From positions 1-49,710 of IMG/VR virus record IMGVR_UViG_3300004463_000172: a stretch of 49,710 nt of DNA; one strand, 5' to 3'. Source of the stretch: a virus. A model generated the notes under the pieces. The model worked only from the letters and a program-made list of their open reading frames with translations. It did no database searches and was not told the DNA's origin. Positions within the stretch are counted from its first letter, which is position 1; each line of letters starts with the position of its first letter. The translations under genes and the position numbers were made by a program. Of the stretch, positions 25,265 to 32,307 are shown one piece after another.

Positions 25265-26612
25265 CCGCTGGCTGGCCGCGCTCGGGCTGGCGCTGACGTG
25301 CGCGAGCGCGCCGGCGGCCCAGGATCTGACCAAGGCGCGCGAGCTGCTGCGGCAGGCGCTAGAGGCGCTCCAGCCGCCGGCGCCGCCGCTGATTGCGACC
25401 GAGGCCGCGCTCGACCAGGCGCTGGCCGCCGCCGCCCCCGGTGCCGTGCTGGCGCTCGACCCGGCGCTGGTCTACACCAAGGCGCTGACGCTGCGCCAGG
25501 CGGTGACGCTGCAGAGCACGGTGCGCGAGGGGCGCATGGACCGGGCCACGCCGCTGCCCTCGCTGCGTGGCGGCCTGACCATCAGCGGCGACAGCGTGAC
25601 GCTCGTCGGGGTTGAGGTGCGGCACACCTACGCCGGCACGGACATCGTCGTCGTCACCGGTAAGGACGTGACGCTCGACCGGGTGCGCGTGCTGGGCGAT
25701 CCAGTGAAGGGCGCCAAGCGCGGCATCGCCGCGAACAGCAACGGCAATCTCAAGGTGTTGCGGTCCTACATTGCCGACTGTTTCACGCCGGCGCCGGGAC
25801 AGGACTCGCAGGCGATTGCCGGCTGGGACATGGCGCCGGGGCTGCTGGTCGAGGACAGCTACCTCGAGGCGAGCGGTGAGACGGTGATGCTGGGCGGGGC
25901 CGATGCGCCCGAAGATCGCACGCCCGCCGACATCGTCTTCCGCGGGAACACGATCACCAAGAACCCCGCCTGGTTCGGGCAGGCGATCGTCGTGAAGAAC
26001 CTGATCGAGCTCAAGAACGCGAAGCGGGTGCTGTTCGAGAACAATCTCTGCAGCTATGCGTGGGTGCAGGCGCAGACGGGCTATCTACTGGTGCTGACGG
26101 TGCGGAATCAGGACGGCCGCGCGCCGTGGGCGACGATTCAGGACGCGACGTTCCGGAACAACATCTGGACCGATGGCGCGGCGGCGATCAACATCCTCGG
26201 GCGCGACGACATCAAGGAGACGCGCGAGGGCCGTCCGGTGCCGATCGGGACGGTGCGGCCGTCGGTGCCGATGCAGCGCGTGACGATTGTCGGCGACACC
26301 TTCGCGCTCGACCCGGTGAAATACGCGAAGGGCAACACCAACATGAAGGCTATCCAGATCGGCGCCGGACCGATCGAGGTGACGCTCGACCGCGTGACGA
26401 TCACCACGGTCTCGGCGCTCGGGGCCGCGGTCTATTTCAACGGGCCGCTGCCGGCGACCAGCCTGACGCTGCGCGACGTGACGCTGCCGCCGTCGAAGTA
26501 TGGGATGTTCGGTGAAGGGGTGAGCGTTGCGGCGTCCAACCTCACCGCCACCAATCCGGCCTGGGTGAAGTGGACGACCGGCAGCACGATCACCGGCGTG
26601 ACGGTGCGCTGA
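25245..26612 (+). CDS. Right-handed beta-helix protein with Sec signal peptide
   Basis: ATG 25245 with AAAGGA upstream, 455 residues. Residues 1-26 form a textbook signal (KRARRNR, hydrophobic WLAALGLALTCASA, cleavage-like APA-AQ). From about residue 95 the chain shows parallel beta-helix rungs: LTISGDSVTLVGVEV, VTGKDVTLDRVRVLG, VLFENNLCSYAW, VTIVGDTFAL and VTLDRVTITT. Pectate-lyase-like folds of this type serve as tailspikes or polysaccharide-degrading enzymes. A tailspike should not need a Sec signal, so a secreted or periplasmic product, perhaps acting on host polysaccharide, is possible. No catalytic residues could be assigned. Confidence 0.75.
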   Translation: MKRARRNRWLAALGLALTCASAPAAQDLTKARELLRQALEALQPPAPPLIATEAALDQALAAAAPGAVLALDPALVYTKALTLRQAVTLQSTVREGRMDRATPLPSLRGGLTISGDSVTLVGVEVRHTYAGTDIVVVTGKDVTLDRVRVLGDPVKGAKRGIAANSNGNLKVLRSYIADCFTPAPGQDSQAIAGWDMAPGLLVEDSYLEASGETVMLGGADAPEDRTPADIVFRGNTITKNPAWFGQAIVVKNLIELKNAKRVLFENNLCSYAWVQAQTGYLLVLTVRNQDGRAPWATIQDATFRNNIWTDGAAAINILGRDDIKETREGRPVPIGTVRPSVPMQRVTIVGDTFALDPVKYAKGNTNMKAIQIGAGPIEVTLDRVTITTVSALGAAVYFNGPLPATSLTLRDVTLPPSKYGMFGEGVSVAASNLTATNPAWVKWTTGSTITGVTVR

Positions 26613-26622
26613 GGAGGCGAAC

Positions 26623-27276
26623 ATGGAGAACCTGTCGGACGTGGTGCTGCAGGTGGCGGACGAGGTCACCAACCGCGAGGTGTCGGTCGCCGAGGAGGAA
26701 ACAGCCAAGGCGCAGCTGACGCGGCGCATTGCCTGGGTGCTGCACCAGCGCAACGCCAACCTCGGGCTGCTGCGCAAGACCAGCGGCAACCAGGTGAACG
26801 GGCGCTCGACGGATACGATCCTCGACCGCACCGACGGCAGCTCGGTGGACGTCGCCACCGCCGTCTCGCTGGATGGGGAGGCGCGGACGCGCGTGCGGGT
26901 CGACCCGCTCTGGTTCCCCTACAAGGCGAACCCCGACCCGGCCTGGCTGGAGCGGTGGATCGAACCGACCGAGGCGATCCGCGACGAGCCGGGCCCGCTG
27001 CCGGTGCGCGATACGCCGCCAGCCGAGGAGGGCGGCGGCGAGGAACCCAGCGGCGAGGAGGGCGGCGATGAGACCGAGGCGGACCTGTTCGCGCAGCTGC
27101 TCGCGCGCGACGCGGTCAACCACGCCGAGCTGCTGGCGGCCATCCGCGAGGTGACCCAGGCGCTGCAGGACATCCGGCGCGACATCCAGAACGGCGCGAC
27201 GCTGCTGGAGCGGCTCGCCGCCGGCGGGGCGATCAGCGACATCATCGGCAGCGTCTTCAGCCGGCGCGGCGAGTAG
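26623..27276 (+). CDS. Unknown late protein with acidic middle and coiled C-terminus
   Basis: ATG 26623 follows GAGGAG. 217 residues. The N-terminal half includes NGRSTDTILDRTDGSSVDV and VDPLWFPYKANPDPAWLERW. The middle (about 130-155) is a Gly/Glu-rich linker and the C-terminal 60 residues form an amphipathic helix (LLAAIREVTQALQDIRRDIQ). No family recognised. It is the last gene before the hairpin and first early promoter, so it probably ends the late operon. Confidence 0.65.
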   Translation: MENLSDVVLQVADEVTNREVSVAEEETAKAQLTRRIAWVLHQRNANLGLLRKTSGNQVNGRSTDTILDRTDGSSVDVATAVSLDGEARTRVRVDPLWFPYKANPDPAWLERWIEPTEAIRDEPGPLPVRDTPPAEEGGGEEPSGEEGGDETEADLFAQLLARDAVNHAELLAAIREVTQALQDIRRDIQNGATLLERLAAGGAISDIIGSVFSRRGE

Positions 27277-27285
27277 AATCAGATC

Positions 27286-27358
27286 GCACGCGCCGGCGCT
27301 GGTTGCTGGGAACTCACCGCCAATCCCCGGTGGTGTGATGTTGCCACTCGGCGCGTGC
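27286..27358 (+). terminator. Closed stem structure ending the late operon
   Basis: GCACGCGCCG (27286-27295) pairs perfectly with CGGCGCGTGC (27349-27358). The enclosed 53 nt contain an inner hairpin CACCG/CGGTG around 27315-27333. It begins ten bases after a stop codon and ends two bases before the -35 of the next promoter, so a terminator or insulator is likely. There is no strong T-run. A structured leader or small regulatory RNA is an alternative. Confidence 0.45.
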
Positions 27359-27360
27359 GC

Positions 27361-27390
27361 TTGACTTGTTACTCACAAGTCAGCTACGAT
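27361..27390 (+). promoter_or_regulatory. Promoter with palindromic operator, copy 1
   Basis: -35 TTGACT (27361-27366), 18-nt spacer, -10 TACGAT (27385-27390). The palindrome TGACTTGT-TACTC-ACAAGTCA (27362-27382) overlaps the -35 and fills the spacer. A start point about 7 nt after the -10 falls on the A of ATG 27398, with no room for a ribosome-binding site, so the mRNA would be leaderless. Confidence 0.75.
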
Positions 27391-27397
27391 CCCCGAC

Positions 27398-27703
27398 ATG
27401 ATCACCCTCGAGCCGGTGCAGTCGTCCAACCTCGCCAGCCGCGGCTACGACGAGCAGCACCGCGTCCTGGCGGTCGCCTTCAAGAGCGGCGATCTCTACC
27501 ACTACACCGGCGTGCCCGCTGACATGTGGCACCGCTTCTGCGAGGCGCCGTCGCCGGGGCGCTTCTTCCACCAGCACATTCGCGGGCGCTTCCCGGCCGA
27601 GAAGATGACCGGCGAGTGTCCCGACTGCGGGGCGCGCGGGCCGAAGGACACCCGCTGCACCGACTGCGGCTGCAGCACCTATCAGGTCGAAAGGATCCGC
27701 TGA
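27398..27703 (+). CDS. KTSC-domain protein with C-terminal zinc ribbon
   Basis: 101 residues. Residues 5-65 match the KTSC domain (SSNLASRGYDEQHRVLAVAF, KSGDLYHYTGVP, then SPGRFFHQHIRGRF). KTSC is a small domain found in phage proteins and at the ends of some lysyl-tRNA synthetases, with likely nucleic-acid binding. The C-terminus adds a four-cysteine ribbon (CPDCG...CTDCG) not usual for stand-alone KTSC proteins. It is the first gene after the palindromic promoter and is probably translated from a leaderless mRNA. Confidence 0.8.
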   Translation: MITLEPVQSSNLASRGYDEQHRVLAVAFKSGDLYHYTGVPADMWHRFCEAPSPGRFFHQHIRGRFPAEKMTGECPDCGARGPKDTRCTDCGCSTYQVERIR

Positions 27704-27891
27704 TGAATCACCGCACCGAAGCGCAGCGCCTGCTGCGGCACTACATCCGTCTGGTGATGGAGGCCTCAGGCCTGAAACCCGACGGCGACACCGACGCCGA
27801 GCTCGACGCGCTGGTCGATCACCTGATCGAGGCCGCGCGCGCCCCCGAGACCGCCCACAGCCGCGAGCTGCGGCGCAAGGCGGACCAATGA
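27703..27891 (+). CDS. Unknown 62-residue helical protein
   Basis: ATG 27703 overlaps the previous TGA. AAAGGA lies about 8 nt upstream. Helical throughout, with acidic DGDTDAELDALVDHLIEAAR in the middle. No family recognised. Part of the early operon and coupled at both ends. Confidence 0.65.
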   Translation: MNHRTEAQRLLRHYIRLVMEASGLKPDGDTDAELDALVDHLIEAARAPETAHSRELRRKADQ

Positions 27892-28100
27892 TGAGCGGCG
27901 CTCATGTGCGTGTCGGTGTCGTCAGAGCTGGTCGGCGCATCAACGATCGGCGCGGCAATCCGGGGCGCACGCTCTGTGGTGGCGCGCTGACGTCGTATGA
28001 CGTCGACCTGAAGTGGGTGCGCCGTGCGTCGGTGGAAGAGCTCGACAAGTTCAACATCTGCCGCGCGTGCCGCGCCGCAGCCAACGAGGCACATCAATGA
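27888..28100 (+). CDS. Unknown 70-residue protein with CxxC
   Basis: ATG 27888 overlaps the previous stop. Tandem ATGs leave the exact start open by one codon. Arg-rich with three cysteines, including ICRACRA near the C-terminus, so a small metal site is possible but incomplete. No family recognised. Early operon, coupled to the next gene by ATGA. Confidence 0.6.
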   Translation: MMSGAHVRVGVVRAGRRINDRRGNPGRTLCGGALTSYDVDLKWVRRASVEELDKFNICRACRAAANEAHQ

Positions 28101-28294
28101 GAGCCGCCGCCCTAAAGGGCAAGACCATCAAGAAAGTGCATCAGGAGCTATGGGACTCGAACGCTGGGAAGGAGTGGATCCTGACCGCGATCGAGTTCAC
28201 CGACGGCAGCGTGCTGCGGTTCAACGTCAGCGAGGGCGAGGGCGAATACGGGGTTGTGGGGATTTACCCCGGGCGGGAAGTGGTGGCGGCGTGA
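28097..28294 (+). CDS. Unknown 65-residue beta-rich protein
   Basis: ATG 28097 overlaps the previous TGA. The N-terminus is basic (LKGKTIKKVHQELW), followed by beta strands around ILTAIEFTDGSVLRFNVSEG and a short hydrophobic end. It resembles small single-domain phage proteins of unknown role. The stop overlaps GTG 28291. Confidence 0.6.
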   Translation: MRAAALKGKTIKKVHQELWDSNAGKEWILTAIEFTDGSVLRFNVSEGEGEYGVVGIYPGREVVAA

Positions 28295-28533
28295 CTTACC
28301 TGCTGGACGGCCCGACCCTGCGCCCGTGCGACGATGCGCGCATCTTCGAGGCGATGAAGCGGCCGGTGCAGCTATCATCCACGGTGAGTGAGCATGGCGA
28401 AACGGAACGGCAACATGGGGCGCCCGTCGGTCTTCCGCAACAAGGCGGGCGGGCGACGGCTGCAGGCGCTGGTGACCCGGCAGGCGCTGCACTTTTTCGA
28501 GCTGCACCGGAAGGCCCTGGCGCAGCTGACTGA
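28291..28533 (+). CDS. Doubtful small gene, coding character only in its first third
   Basis: GTG 28291 overlaps the previous stop. The first ~33 codons (TYLLDGPTLRPCDDARIFEA) have GC-rich third positions and look coding. After about 28390 this frame loses that character just where the next gene begins in another frame. Either the gene lost its original stop and now runs into its neighbour, or only a short peptide is real. Confidence 0.35.
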   Translation: MTYLLDGPTLRPCDDARIFEAMKRPVQLSSTVSEHGETERQHGAPVGLPQQGGRATAAGAGDPAGAALFRAAPEGPGAAD

Positions 28534-28630
28534 CCGCGACCCGCGGAGCCTGACCGACGCCGACGTCGTCGAGTATGCGCTCCGCGGCGAGGCGAACACG
28601 CGCGACTACATCGCCGGCATCGCCAAATAA
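28394..28630 (+). CDS. Unknown basic 78-residue protein
   Basis: ATG 28394 (a GTG at 28388 would add two residues). Basic N-terminus (AKRNGNMGRPSVFRNKAGGR), then helical (LVTRQALHFFELHRKALAQL) and an acidic-to-helical end. Could bind DNA, but no known domain is recognised. The last gene before the hairpin at 28634. Confidence 0.6.
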   Translation: MAKRNGNMGRPSVFRNKAGGRRLQALVTRQALHFFELHRKALAQLTDRDPRSLTDADVVEYALRGEANTRDYIAGIAK

Positions 28631-28633
28631 AAA

Positions 28634-28665
28634 CGGCCCGCGCTGCATGTGGTCAGCGCGGGCCG
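28634..28665 (-). terminator. Intrinsic terminator oriented leftward
   Basis: Perfect 11-bp stem CGGCCCGCGCT (28634-28644) / AGCGCGGGCCG (28655-28665) with a 10-nt loop. On the + strand it is preceded by AAATAAAAA and followed by no T-run. Read on the - strand, the stem is followed by TTTTTATTT, a canonical rho-independent terminator. All genes here are on the + strand, so it would stop antisense transcription, or act on the + strand only as a stable 3' hairpin. Confidence 0.6.
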
Positions 28666-28702
28666 GGAGAACAACAACCGGGCGCCCTTGGCAGACGACC
28701 GA

Positions 28703-28735
28703 CTGTGCCTGCCAGTGTGCCCGACCGAGGCACAG
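28703..28735 (+). promoter_or_regulatory. Hairpin abutting the start codon of the annealing-protein gene
   Basis: CTGTGCCT (28703-28710) pairs with AGGCACAG (28728-28735), closing a 17-nt loop. It ends one base before ATG 28737. There is no purine-rich ribosome-binding site in between, so the ribosome must initiate on or next to this hairpin. It could be a translational control element. The rest of the 28666-28736 gap shows nothing else. Confidence 0.45.
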
Positions 28736-28736
28736 C

Positions 28737-29687
28737 ATGTCAAAAACCAAACGACGTCCGCGCAAGCCGGTCACGGCACTCGCCCGCCGCCAGCCGCCGC
28801 CGCCCCCGCTCGATATGAGCAACCCCGCCGTCGCCTTCGCGCAGCTCGCGCGCGACAAGACGATCGACGCCGACCGCCTCGAGAAGCTGATCCACCTGCA
28901 GGAGCGGATCATGGACCGCAACGCCAAGATGGCGTTCAACGCGGCGTTCACCGCGATGAGCGATCAGCTGCCGGTGATCAAGCGCAACGGGCGGATCACC
29001 GACAAGCACGGCAACCTGCGCAGCCGCTACTCGAAATACGAGGACATCCAGCGGGTCTGCAAGCCGGTGCTGAAGGCCCACGGCTTCGCCATCCGCCACC
29101 GCACCGAGTGGCCCAGCGACAAGCCGGGCACGATCCGCGTGGTCGGCATCCTGTCACACCTCGAGGGGCACAGCGAAGAGAGCGCCTTCGAGGCGCCGCC
29201 CGACAAGAACGACTATCGGACGGCGATTCAGGACGAGGGCTCGACGGTCAGCTACGGCCGGCGCTACACGACGATCGACGTGCTCGACCTCCAGCAGGAA
29301 GGCGTCGACAACGACGGCCAGGGTGCGGACAATAGAGGCAGAGGCGACGGCCGGCCCGGTGCGTCCCGGCACGCGCCACCGGCGTCGAAGCCGCGGACGA
29401 CTGCGCCATCCGCCGCCGGCCGACCGTCGCCCACCCCAGCTCCCGCCGTCCCGCCGGCGGGACGCGACGCCAGCCGCAACGCGGTGATCTCCGACGCCCA
29501 GCGCAAACGCTTATGGGTGATCGCCCGTAAGGCCAACCGCTCCGACGCCGAGCTCAAGGACTGGTTGGTGGCGCGCTTCGGCATCACCAGCAGTAAACTC
29601 ATCGCTCGCCGCGACTACAACTTCATCTGCGAAACGATCGAATCCCCCGGCGCCTTGCCGCTGCGCGAACCCGGCGAGGAGGGCTAA
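28737..29687 (+). CDS. erf: ERF-family single-strand annealing protein
   Basis: 316 residues. Residues about 60-200 carry the ERF pattern: AKMAFNAAFTAMSDQLPVIK, SRYSKYEDIQRVCKPVLKAH, GFAIRHRTEW, VVGILSHLEGHSEES and DEGSTVSYGRRYTTIDVLDL. A Pro/Ala-rich linker containing a perfect GTCCCGCCGGCGGGAC palindrome follows. The C-terminal helical domain (ISDAQRKRLWVIARKANRSD, then ARRDYNFICETIE) is one often seen at the end of phage annealing proteins. It pairs single strands during recombination-dependent replication. The exonuclease gene follows 4 bp downstream, the usual partner arrangement. Confidence 0.85.
   Translation: MSKTKRRPRKPVTALARRQPPPPPLDMSNPAVAFAQLARDKTIDADRLEKLIHLQERIMDRNAKMAFNAAFTAMSDQLPVIKRNGRITDKHGNLRSRYSKYEDIQRVCKPVLKAHGFAIRHRTEWPSDKPGTIRVVGILSHLEGHSEESAFEAPPDKNDYRTAIQDEGSTVSYGRRYTTIDVLDLQQEGVDNDGQGADNRGRGDGRPGASRHAPPASKPRTTAPSAAGRPSPTPAPAVPPAGRDASRNAVISDAQRKRLWVIARKANRSDAELKDWLVARFGITSSKLIARRDYNFICETIESPGALPLREPGEEG
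29448..29463. repeat. GTCCCGCCGGCGGGAC palindrome, copy 3
   Basis: Exact copy, in the linker of the ERF-family gene, encoding VPPAGRD. Confidence 0.8.
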
Positions 29688-29690
29688 CCC

Positions 29691-30293
29691 GTGGCGCGCC
29701 CGAAGGACCGCGTGCTGGCCGACAGCTTCCGCTTCGATGCGGCGGTGCATGAATACATCAGCCTCGTCGACGGCCAGGTGCTGCCGCATATCACCGGGAT
29801 GCTCGAACGCACCGGGTGGATCGACGACACCTGGATGACCGAGGAAAGTTCCGAGCGCGGGCGCTGCGTCCACGCGCTGACGGCGGAGTATGATCTCGGC
29901 GGCTTGGAGCTCGAGACCTGCGTCAGCCGCTACCGCGGCTACCTGCTCGCGCACGCCGCCGCCATGCGGGCGCTGCGCCCGACGTGGACCGCGGTCGAGG
30001 AGCCGGTCGTGCATCCGGTGCTGCGCTTCGGCGGCCGGCCCGATCGCGTCGGGCGCGTCCAGCAGCTGCAGGCGGTGCTCGAGGTGAAGAGCGGCGTCGA
30101 GGCCCCGGCGCACGCCATCCAGACCGCGCTGCAGGCCATCCTCGTCTCCGCCTACGCGCCGCTGCCGGCGTGGCAGTGGCGGCGCCTCGCGCTCTACCTG
30201 AAGGCCAACGGGAAATACAAGCTGATCGAACACCGCGACCGGCGGGACTTCGACATCGCCCACGAGATCATCCGGAAGTGTGCCGTCGCGTGA
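29691..30293 (+). CDS. PD-(D/E)XK exonuclease, RecB/Cas4-like
   Basis: GTG 29691, 200 residues. Catalytic pattern: GGRPDRVG (Asp118), LEVKSG (Glu131, Lys133) and a downstream Gln144 in AIQTALQA, as in RecB- and Cas4-type nucleases. The early part holds SSERGRCVHALTAEYD. It probably resects DNA ends to feed the annealing protein encoded immediately upstream. No iron-sulfur cysteine cluster is evident, so a RecB-type phage exonuclease fits better than Cas4. Confidence 0.75.
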   Translation: MARPKDRVLADSFRFDAAVHEYISLVDGQVLPHITGMLERTGWIDDTWMTEESSERGRCVHALTAEYDLGGLELETCVSRYRGYLLAHAAAMRALRPTWTAVEEPVVHPVLRFGGRPDRVGRVQQLQAVLEVKSGVEAPAHAIQTALQAILVSAYAPLPAWQWRRLALYLKANGKYKLIEHRDRRDFDIAHEIIRKCAVA

Positions 30294-30397
30294 TCGCCTG
30301 GGTGCGGCGGCTGTGGCCGTGGCGGCCACCAAAGCAGGCGGTCTCGCTCGGATGGCTCGCGGAGCACCGCGCTGACTACGGGGGCCACCGTGACTGA
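30290..30397 (+). CDS. 35-residue Trp- and Arg-rich peptide
   Basis: GTG 30290 overlaps the exonuclease stop, and the stop overlaps GTG 30390. The sequence starts IAWVRRLWPWRPPKQAVSLG and ends EHRADYGGHRD. Third positions are GC-rich. It fills the only gap between two genes by coupled starts on both sides, which supports expression. No family recognised. Confidence 0.5.
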   Translation: MIAWVRRLWPWRPPKQAVSLGWLAEHRADYGGHRD

Positions 30398-30899
30398 CGA
30401 CGATCAGGATCACTGGCCGCCGCGCTGGCAGGAGCCGCAGTGGAAGCCGGCGCGCGGTGCCGCGAAGAGCGAGGCCGACCAGCGCCGCGAACGCCGCGAG
30501 CAGCGCGAGGCCGAGGCGAAGGCCCAGGTCCGCCGGCGCGACCGCTACTGCCGCTTCCCGCTCTGCGGCTGCGACCGCGAGCGCCTGGCGCGGCACGTCG
30601 CGCACGAGCGGCACAAGGGCATGGGCGGCAACCCGCTGGGCGACCGCTCCGACCCGGAGCACATGATCCTCCTGTGCAGCGCCCGCCACCGCGAGAGCAC
30701 CTACAGCTACGACAAGGGCACCGTGCAGATCGCGCCGCTGACGACGCGCGGCTTGGCCGGGCCCTGCGTCTTCACGGTGCTGTGGGGCGACGAGTGGGTG
30801 CTGGTCGGGCGCGAGGAACGGATCCATGAGTTCCAGCCGTTCGACCCGACGCAGCGTCACATCCTGCGCGAGCTCGCCGAGCTGTGGATGCGGCGCTGA
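30390..30899 (+). CDS. HNH-type endonuclease-like protein
   Basis: 169 residues. A charged coiled N-terminus (about 25-55, Arg/Glu-rich) leads into a treble-clef HNH-like core: RRDRYCRFPLCGC, HVAHERHKGMGG, then SDPEHMILLCSARHRE. Histidine and cysteine positions fit a zinc-bound HNH nuclease with final His-Arg. The C-terminal half is beta-rich. It may nick or cut DNA in replication, recombination or packaging. In this phage it is the last gene before a palindromic promoter and is not next to the terminase. Confidence 0.65.
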   Translation: MTDDDQDHWPPRWQEPQWKPARGAAKSEADQRRERREQREAEAKAQVRRRDRYCRFPLCGCDRERLARHVAHERHKGMGGNPLGDRSDPEHMILLCSARHRESTYSYDKGTVQIAPLTTRGLAGPCVFTVLWGDEWVLVGREERIHEFQPFDPTQRHILRELAELWMRR

Positions 30900-30908
30900 C
30901 GACGGCGC

Positions 30909-30937
30909 TTGACTTGTTACTCACAAGTCAGTAGGAT
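30909..30937 (+). promoter_or_regulatory. Promoter with palindromic operator, copy 2
   Basis: -35 TTGACT (30909-30914), 17-nt spacer, -10 TAGGAT (30932-30937). The same perfect palindrome as at 27362 lies at 30910-30930. Here the start point (about 30944) leaves a short leader with GAGGAG at 30945-30950 before ATG 30960, so unlike copy 1 the mRNA has a ribosome-binding site. Confidence 0.8.
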
Positions 30938-30959
30938 CTGACCCGAGGAGACTAACCAC

Positions 30960-31367
30960 ATGACTACTGCGACTGCCGTCACGAGCCTCGACAAGTCGAC
31001 CCTGCGCCTGATCCAGACCGACATCCTCGCCGCCGTGCAGGCGGTCGCCGCCAAGCATGGCGTGGCGATCACACCCGGCGGCGGCTCGTTCGAGCCGATG
31101 ACCGCCACCGTGAAGCTGTCGATCAAGGTGCTGACCGCCGATGATGGGCGCTCCGGCGATGAGGTCAACTTCGGCAAGTATTGCCAGCTGTTCGGCCTGC
31201 CGGCGGACACCTACGGCAAGACGTTTCGGGTGCGCGGGCTGGATTACACCGTGTCGGGGCTTGACCTGAAGCGCCGCGCACGCCCCGTCATCGCTACCCG
31301 CGACGGCAAGACGTTCGTCTTCCGCGTCGAGGACGTCTGCCGGTTGCTGAACGGCGGTGCGCGATGA
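30960..31367 (+). CDS. Unknown early protein, first gene of second early operon
   Basis: 135 residues. GAGGAG 9 nt before ATG 30960. Alpha/beta with FGKYCQLFGLPADTYGKTFR in the middle and a helical C-terminus. Similar proteins of unknown role are frequent in early operons of phages with ERF-type recombination (recollection). The leader carries GAGGAGACTAACC, which recurs in the loop of the hairpin at 36596-36631. The stop overlaps ATG 31364. Confidence 0.65.
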   Translation: MTTATAVTSLDKSTLRLIQTDILAAVQAVAAKHGVAITPGGGSFEPMTATVKLSIKVLTADDGRSGDEVNFGKYCQLFGLPADTYGKTFRVRGLDYTVSGLDLKRRARPVIATRDGKTFVFRVEDVCRLLNGGAR

Positions 31368-32305
31368 GCAAGCGCCCTGCTGCTCCGCCCGCCACGCCGA
31401 CTGTTCGCACCGTGCAATTCGAGGTGGCCCCCAGCCCCGACGCGCGCGAGGGGCTGACTCTCGCGCAGCAGGCGACGGCGCTGAAGATCACCAACCGCGA
31501 GACGCACGCCGACGCACTCGAGTTCGCGCGCGGCCTCAAGCAGCTGAAACGGAAGATCGAGGATCACTGGTCGCGCATCACCCGCACGGTCGACGACCTG
31601 AAGCGCAACCTGCTGACGCTGAAACGCGAAGACCTCGACCCGGTCGAGCGGGCGCTGGAGATCGTGACGTCCGCCGAGGTCGCGTTCCGCAACGAGCGCG
31701 ACCGCCTCGAGCGGATCGAGCAGGACCGCCTGCGCCGCGAGGCCGAGGAGAAGGCGGCGGCCGAGCGGCAGCGGCAAGCCGAGGCGGCCGAGCGTGCGGC
31801 GCTCGACGCAGAGGCCAACAGCCCGACGCTGTCGGCCCGCGAGCAGGCCTTCGTCGAGGCGTTCCTCTACCAGGATCCCGCGAGCACTGGCGAGGCTGTG
31901 CGCGCTGGGCGCGCCGCTGCCCGCGCTGGCTACAAGGATCCGGAGAAGACGGGTGCGCGCCTGCTGGCGACGTCGAAGATCCAGCAGGCCATCGCGGCGC
32001 GGAAAGAGGCGCTGGCGATCCGCGAGCAGGCGCGGGCCGCAGCCAGCGCGCCCGCGCCGGTCACCGTGCCGAAGGTGCAGACCGAGAAGGCCAAGGTGGT
32101 GGGCGTGCGCTCGACGACCTACTACTCGGCGCAGGTCGACGACCTCGACAAGCTGATCGACGCGGTGCTCGCTGGCACGGTCGACCGCAAGGCGCTGAAG
32201 GCCGACGACGTGTGGCTGAACGGGCAGGCGCGGCAGCTGCGCGAGAGCTTCGAGGGCGCGTTCCCCGGCTGCTCGCTGGTCGTCAAACAGGGACTGGCAG
32301 GTTAG
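31364..32305 (+). CDS. Coiled-coil phage protein with a terminase-small-subunit-like insert
   Basis: 313 residues. The N-terminal 150 form a helical, charged region (LKQLKRKIEDHWSRITRTVD; RNERDRLERIEQDRLRREAE). Residues about 153-210 (LSAREQAFVEAFLYQDPAST, RAAARAGYKDPEKTGARLLA, TSKIQQAI) match the DNA-binding part of Terminase_2-type small terminases. The C-terminal 70 residues (STTYYSAQVDDLDKLIDAVL, then WLNGQARQL) match a family of early phage proteins that normally follow directly on the coiled coil. So a small-terminase-like module appears inserted within an unrelated early protein. A second small-terminase candidate lies at 44155, next to the large subunit. Confidence 0.65.
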   Translation: MSKRPAAPPATPTVRTVQFEVAPSPDAREGLTLAQQATALKITNRETHADALEFARGLKQLKRKIEDHWSRITRTVDDLKRNLLTLKREDLDPVERALEIVTSAEVAFRNERDRLERIEQDRLRREAEEKAAAERQRQAEAAERAALDAEANSPTLSAREQAFVEAFLYQDPASTGEAVRAGRAAARAGYKDPEKTGARLLATSKIQQAIAARKEALAIREQARAAASAPAPVTVPKVQTEKAKVVGVRSTTYYSAQVDDLDKLIDAVLAGTVDRKALKADDVWLNGQARQLRESFEGAFPGCSLVVKQGLAG

Positions 32306-32307
32306 CT

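Noticed and set aside
27286-27358. Cobalamin riboswitch-like bases (GGGAA, GCCACT)
   Set aside because: Only 73 nt, lacks the core of the class, and the position after a stop codon fits a terminator better.
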